Assembly (NCBI GenBank): GCA_948466105.1
Contig: CAOJZR010000032.1
Coordinates: forward strand, 1 to 6,893
Reading direction: 5' to 3'
Source of the DNA: an uncultured Bacillota bacterium
GTDB taxonomy: Bacteria; Bacillota_I; Bacilli_A; RF39; UBA660
DNA: 6,893 nucleotides
Every line of letters begins with the position of its first letter. Within the stretch, counting starts at the first letter, position 1. The notes beneath the pieces are model-generated. The model saw only the letters and a list, made by a program, of their open reading frames with translations. It did no database searches and was not told where the DNA came from. Below are positions 6,118 through 6,893 of the stretch, piece by piece. A program made the translations under genes and the position numbers.

Positions 6118-6381
6118 ATGCCAAACATGAAAAACGCTAAAAAGAAAGTAAAAGTATCAATAAAAGAAAAAAATGTAAACAATAATTATACTGCTAGTAT
6201 GAAAACAGCTATTAAAAATGTTGAAAAAGCTATACTAGCCAAAGATAAAAATGACGCTAATGATAAATTGAAAATAGCAATCAAAAGAATCGATAAAGCA
6301 TGTGGTGCTAATGTAGTATCTAAAAACTACTGTGCACGTAACAAATCTCGTTTAACCAAAAAAGTAAATTGTATGGAGTAA
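6118..6381 (+). CDS. rpsT: 30S ribosomal protein S20
   Basis: Primary 16S rRNA-binding protein of the small subunit. The 87 residues are the usual length and strongly basic. Diagnostic features are the N-terminal MPNMKNAKKKVKVS, the central TAIKNVEKAI helix, and the C-terminal NVVSKNYCARNKSRLTKK (family pattern GVIHKNxAARxKSRL). An optimal GGAGGTGA lies 4 bases before the ATG at 6118. It has its own promoter at 6057-6085, and a candidate terminator overlaps its stop codon. Proximity to gpr is shared with Bacillus. Two cysteines (residues 62 and 72), followed by a third near the C-terminus, are more than usual for S20 but unlikely to matter. Confidence 0.97.
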   Translation: MPNMKNAKKKVKVSIKEKNVNNNYTASMKTAIKNVEKAILAKDKNDANDKLKIAIKRIDKACGANVVSKNYCARNKSRLTKKVNCME

Positions 6382-6393
6382 GTTTACTTTTTT
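6358..6393 (+). terminator. Candidate rpsT terminator overlapping the stop codon
   Basis: AAAAAAGTAAA (6358-6368) and TTTACTTTTTT (6383-6393) can pair as an 11-bp stem with a 14-base loop that contains the TAA stop. The stem is weak (one G-C pair), but it is followed by T-rich sequence. It would limit readthrough into the next gene, whose ATG is only 22 bases on. Confidence 0.5.
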
Positions 6394-6415
6394 TATTATT
6401 TATAAAGGTGATATA

Positions 6416-6893
6416 ATGAAACAATTTTTAAGTTTACTAGTTTTAGTCCTTATCTTCGGTTTTATCTATCTTTATAATGAAGATATAGCCGATTATATCT
6501 TAACAACTTTCGTTTATAAAAAAGAAATTGTTACCACCCCTCCTAATGATTATGAAAATAAATACGAATTCGAATTTGTAAAAAACACTGATGATTTTAT
6601 TTTACATAACAAAAATGAATTGAATAATATTTTTTATACCATATTAAATAGAGGCTGGGAACATTTTACCTTTTACTGCGATAATGATTATCCAACTTGT
6701 GAAGAAGATGTTGAAAAAAAAGTAGAAAGTTCTAATATTTTCTCAGATATTAATAATTTTGTTAATCCTTATAATAGTTTCAAAGAAATATCTATTACAA
6801 CTAATGGTTATGGAACTATTGAAGTAACCATAAATAAGCTATATAACAGTAATGATATAGACCTTTTAAACAAAAAAATAGATGAAATATATA
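6416..6893 (+). CDS. N-terminally membrane-anchored protein, 3'-truncated by the window edge
   Basis: My translation from ATG 6416 gives 159 residues, open to the window end. An AAAGGTGAT Shine-Dalgarno lies just upstream. Residues 4-20 (FLSLLVLVLIFGFIYLY) form one membrane anchor or uncleaved signal; the absence of a cysteine lipobox argues against a lipoprotein. The rest should face outside: an acidic segment with a Thr-Thr-Pro-Pro turn, a block LNRGWEHFTFYCDNDYPTC (about 92-110) with two cysteines, then NFVNPYNSF and a beta-like ISITTNGYGTIEVTI. This arrangement recalls the N-terminal region of membrane-anchored transglutaminase-like proteins of low-GC Gram-positives, but the catalytic part would lie beyond the window, so this is a guess from memory. 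It follows rpsT by 34 bases and no separate promoter was found. Confidence 0.7.
   Translation, partial: MKQFLSLLVLVLIFGFIYLYNEDIADYILTTFVYKKEIVTTPPNDYENKYEFEFVKNTDDFILHNKNELNNIFYTILNRGWEHFTFYCDNDYPTCEEDVEKKVESSNIFSDINNFVNPYNSFKEISITTNGYGTIEVTINKLYNSNDIDLLNKKIDEIY

Noticed and set aside
1..6893. Mollicute genetic code (TGA as tryptophan)
   Set aside because: TGA terminates dgkA, yqfC and the 100-residue gene at sensible points, and all tryptophans checked (for example in yqfD, vanZ and the last gene) are TGG; sporulation genes also exclude Mycoplasma-type organisms.

Overview
The window comes from a very AT-rich (by eye roughly 25-30% GC), endospore-forming, low-GC Gram-positive bacterium, most likely a gut-type member of the Bacilli (inference). 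Three sporulation genes are present: yqfC, yqfD and the germination protease gpr. Genes are densely packed, Shine-Dalgarno sites are strong (GGAGG/AGGTGA types), and the standard code is used: TGA terminates several genes and tryptophans are TGG.

Left part (1-3154, minus strand): a compact probable operon read right to left, yqfC - yqfD - vanZ-like gene - ybeY - dgkA - cdd. cdd is cut by the window edge. Neighbouring genes are 4-12 bases apart or overlap (ybeY/dgkA by 23 bases, dgkA/cdd by an ATGA). This is the widespread Bacillota cluster joining sporulation, ribosome maturation (YbeY), lipid phosphorylation (DgkA) and pyrimidine salvage (Cdd). The phoH and pgpH/yqfF genes usually found between yqfD and ybeY are absent, and a VanZ-family membrane protein gene lies in their place.

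Middle (3155-4671): a 133-base divergent promoter region, then a plus-strand gene for a 380-residue TPR protein with a distinct, unassigned C-terminal domain. It has a good promoter with a perfect 16-bp palindrome in its spacer. The 241 bases after it (4431-4671) hold a small hairpin, a strong bidirectional terminator (4500-4537), and otherwise only AT-rich sequence.

Right part (4672-6893): gpr on the minus strand, meeting the TPR gene tail to tail. Diverging from gpr are a 100-residue hypothetical gene, rpsT (ribosomal protein S20) with its own promoter, and the 5' part of a gene for an N-terminally membrane-anchored protein that runs off the window. rpsT-gpr proximity is familiar from Bacillus, but the holA and spoIIP genes expected beside them are not seen.

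Most of the window is conserved housekeeping and sporulation sequence. The points most worth a second look are the TPR protein and its C-terminal domain, the vanZ replacement inside the yqfC-cdd operon, the gpr start site, and the unusual zinc-site sequence of Cdd. No mobile element, CRISPR array, tRNA or rRNA gene was seen.
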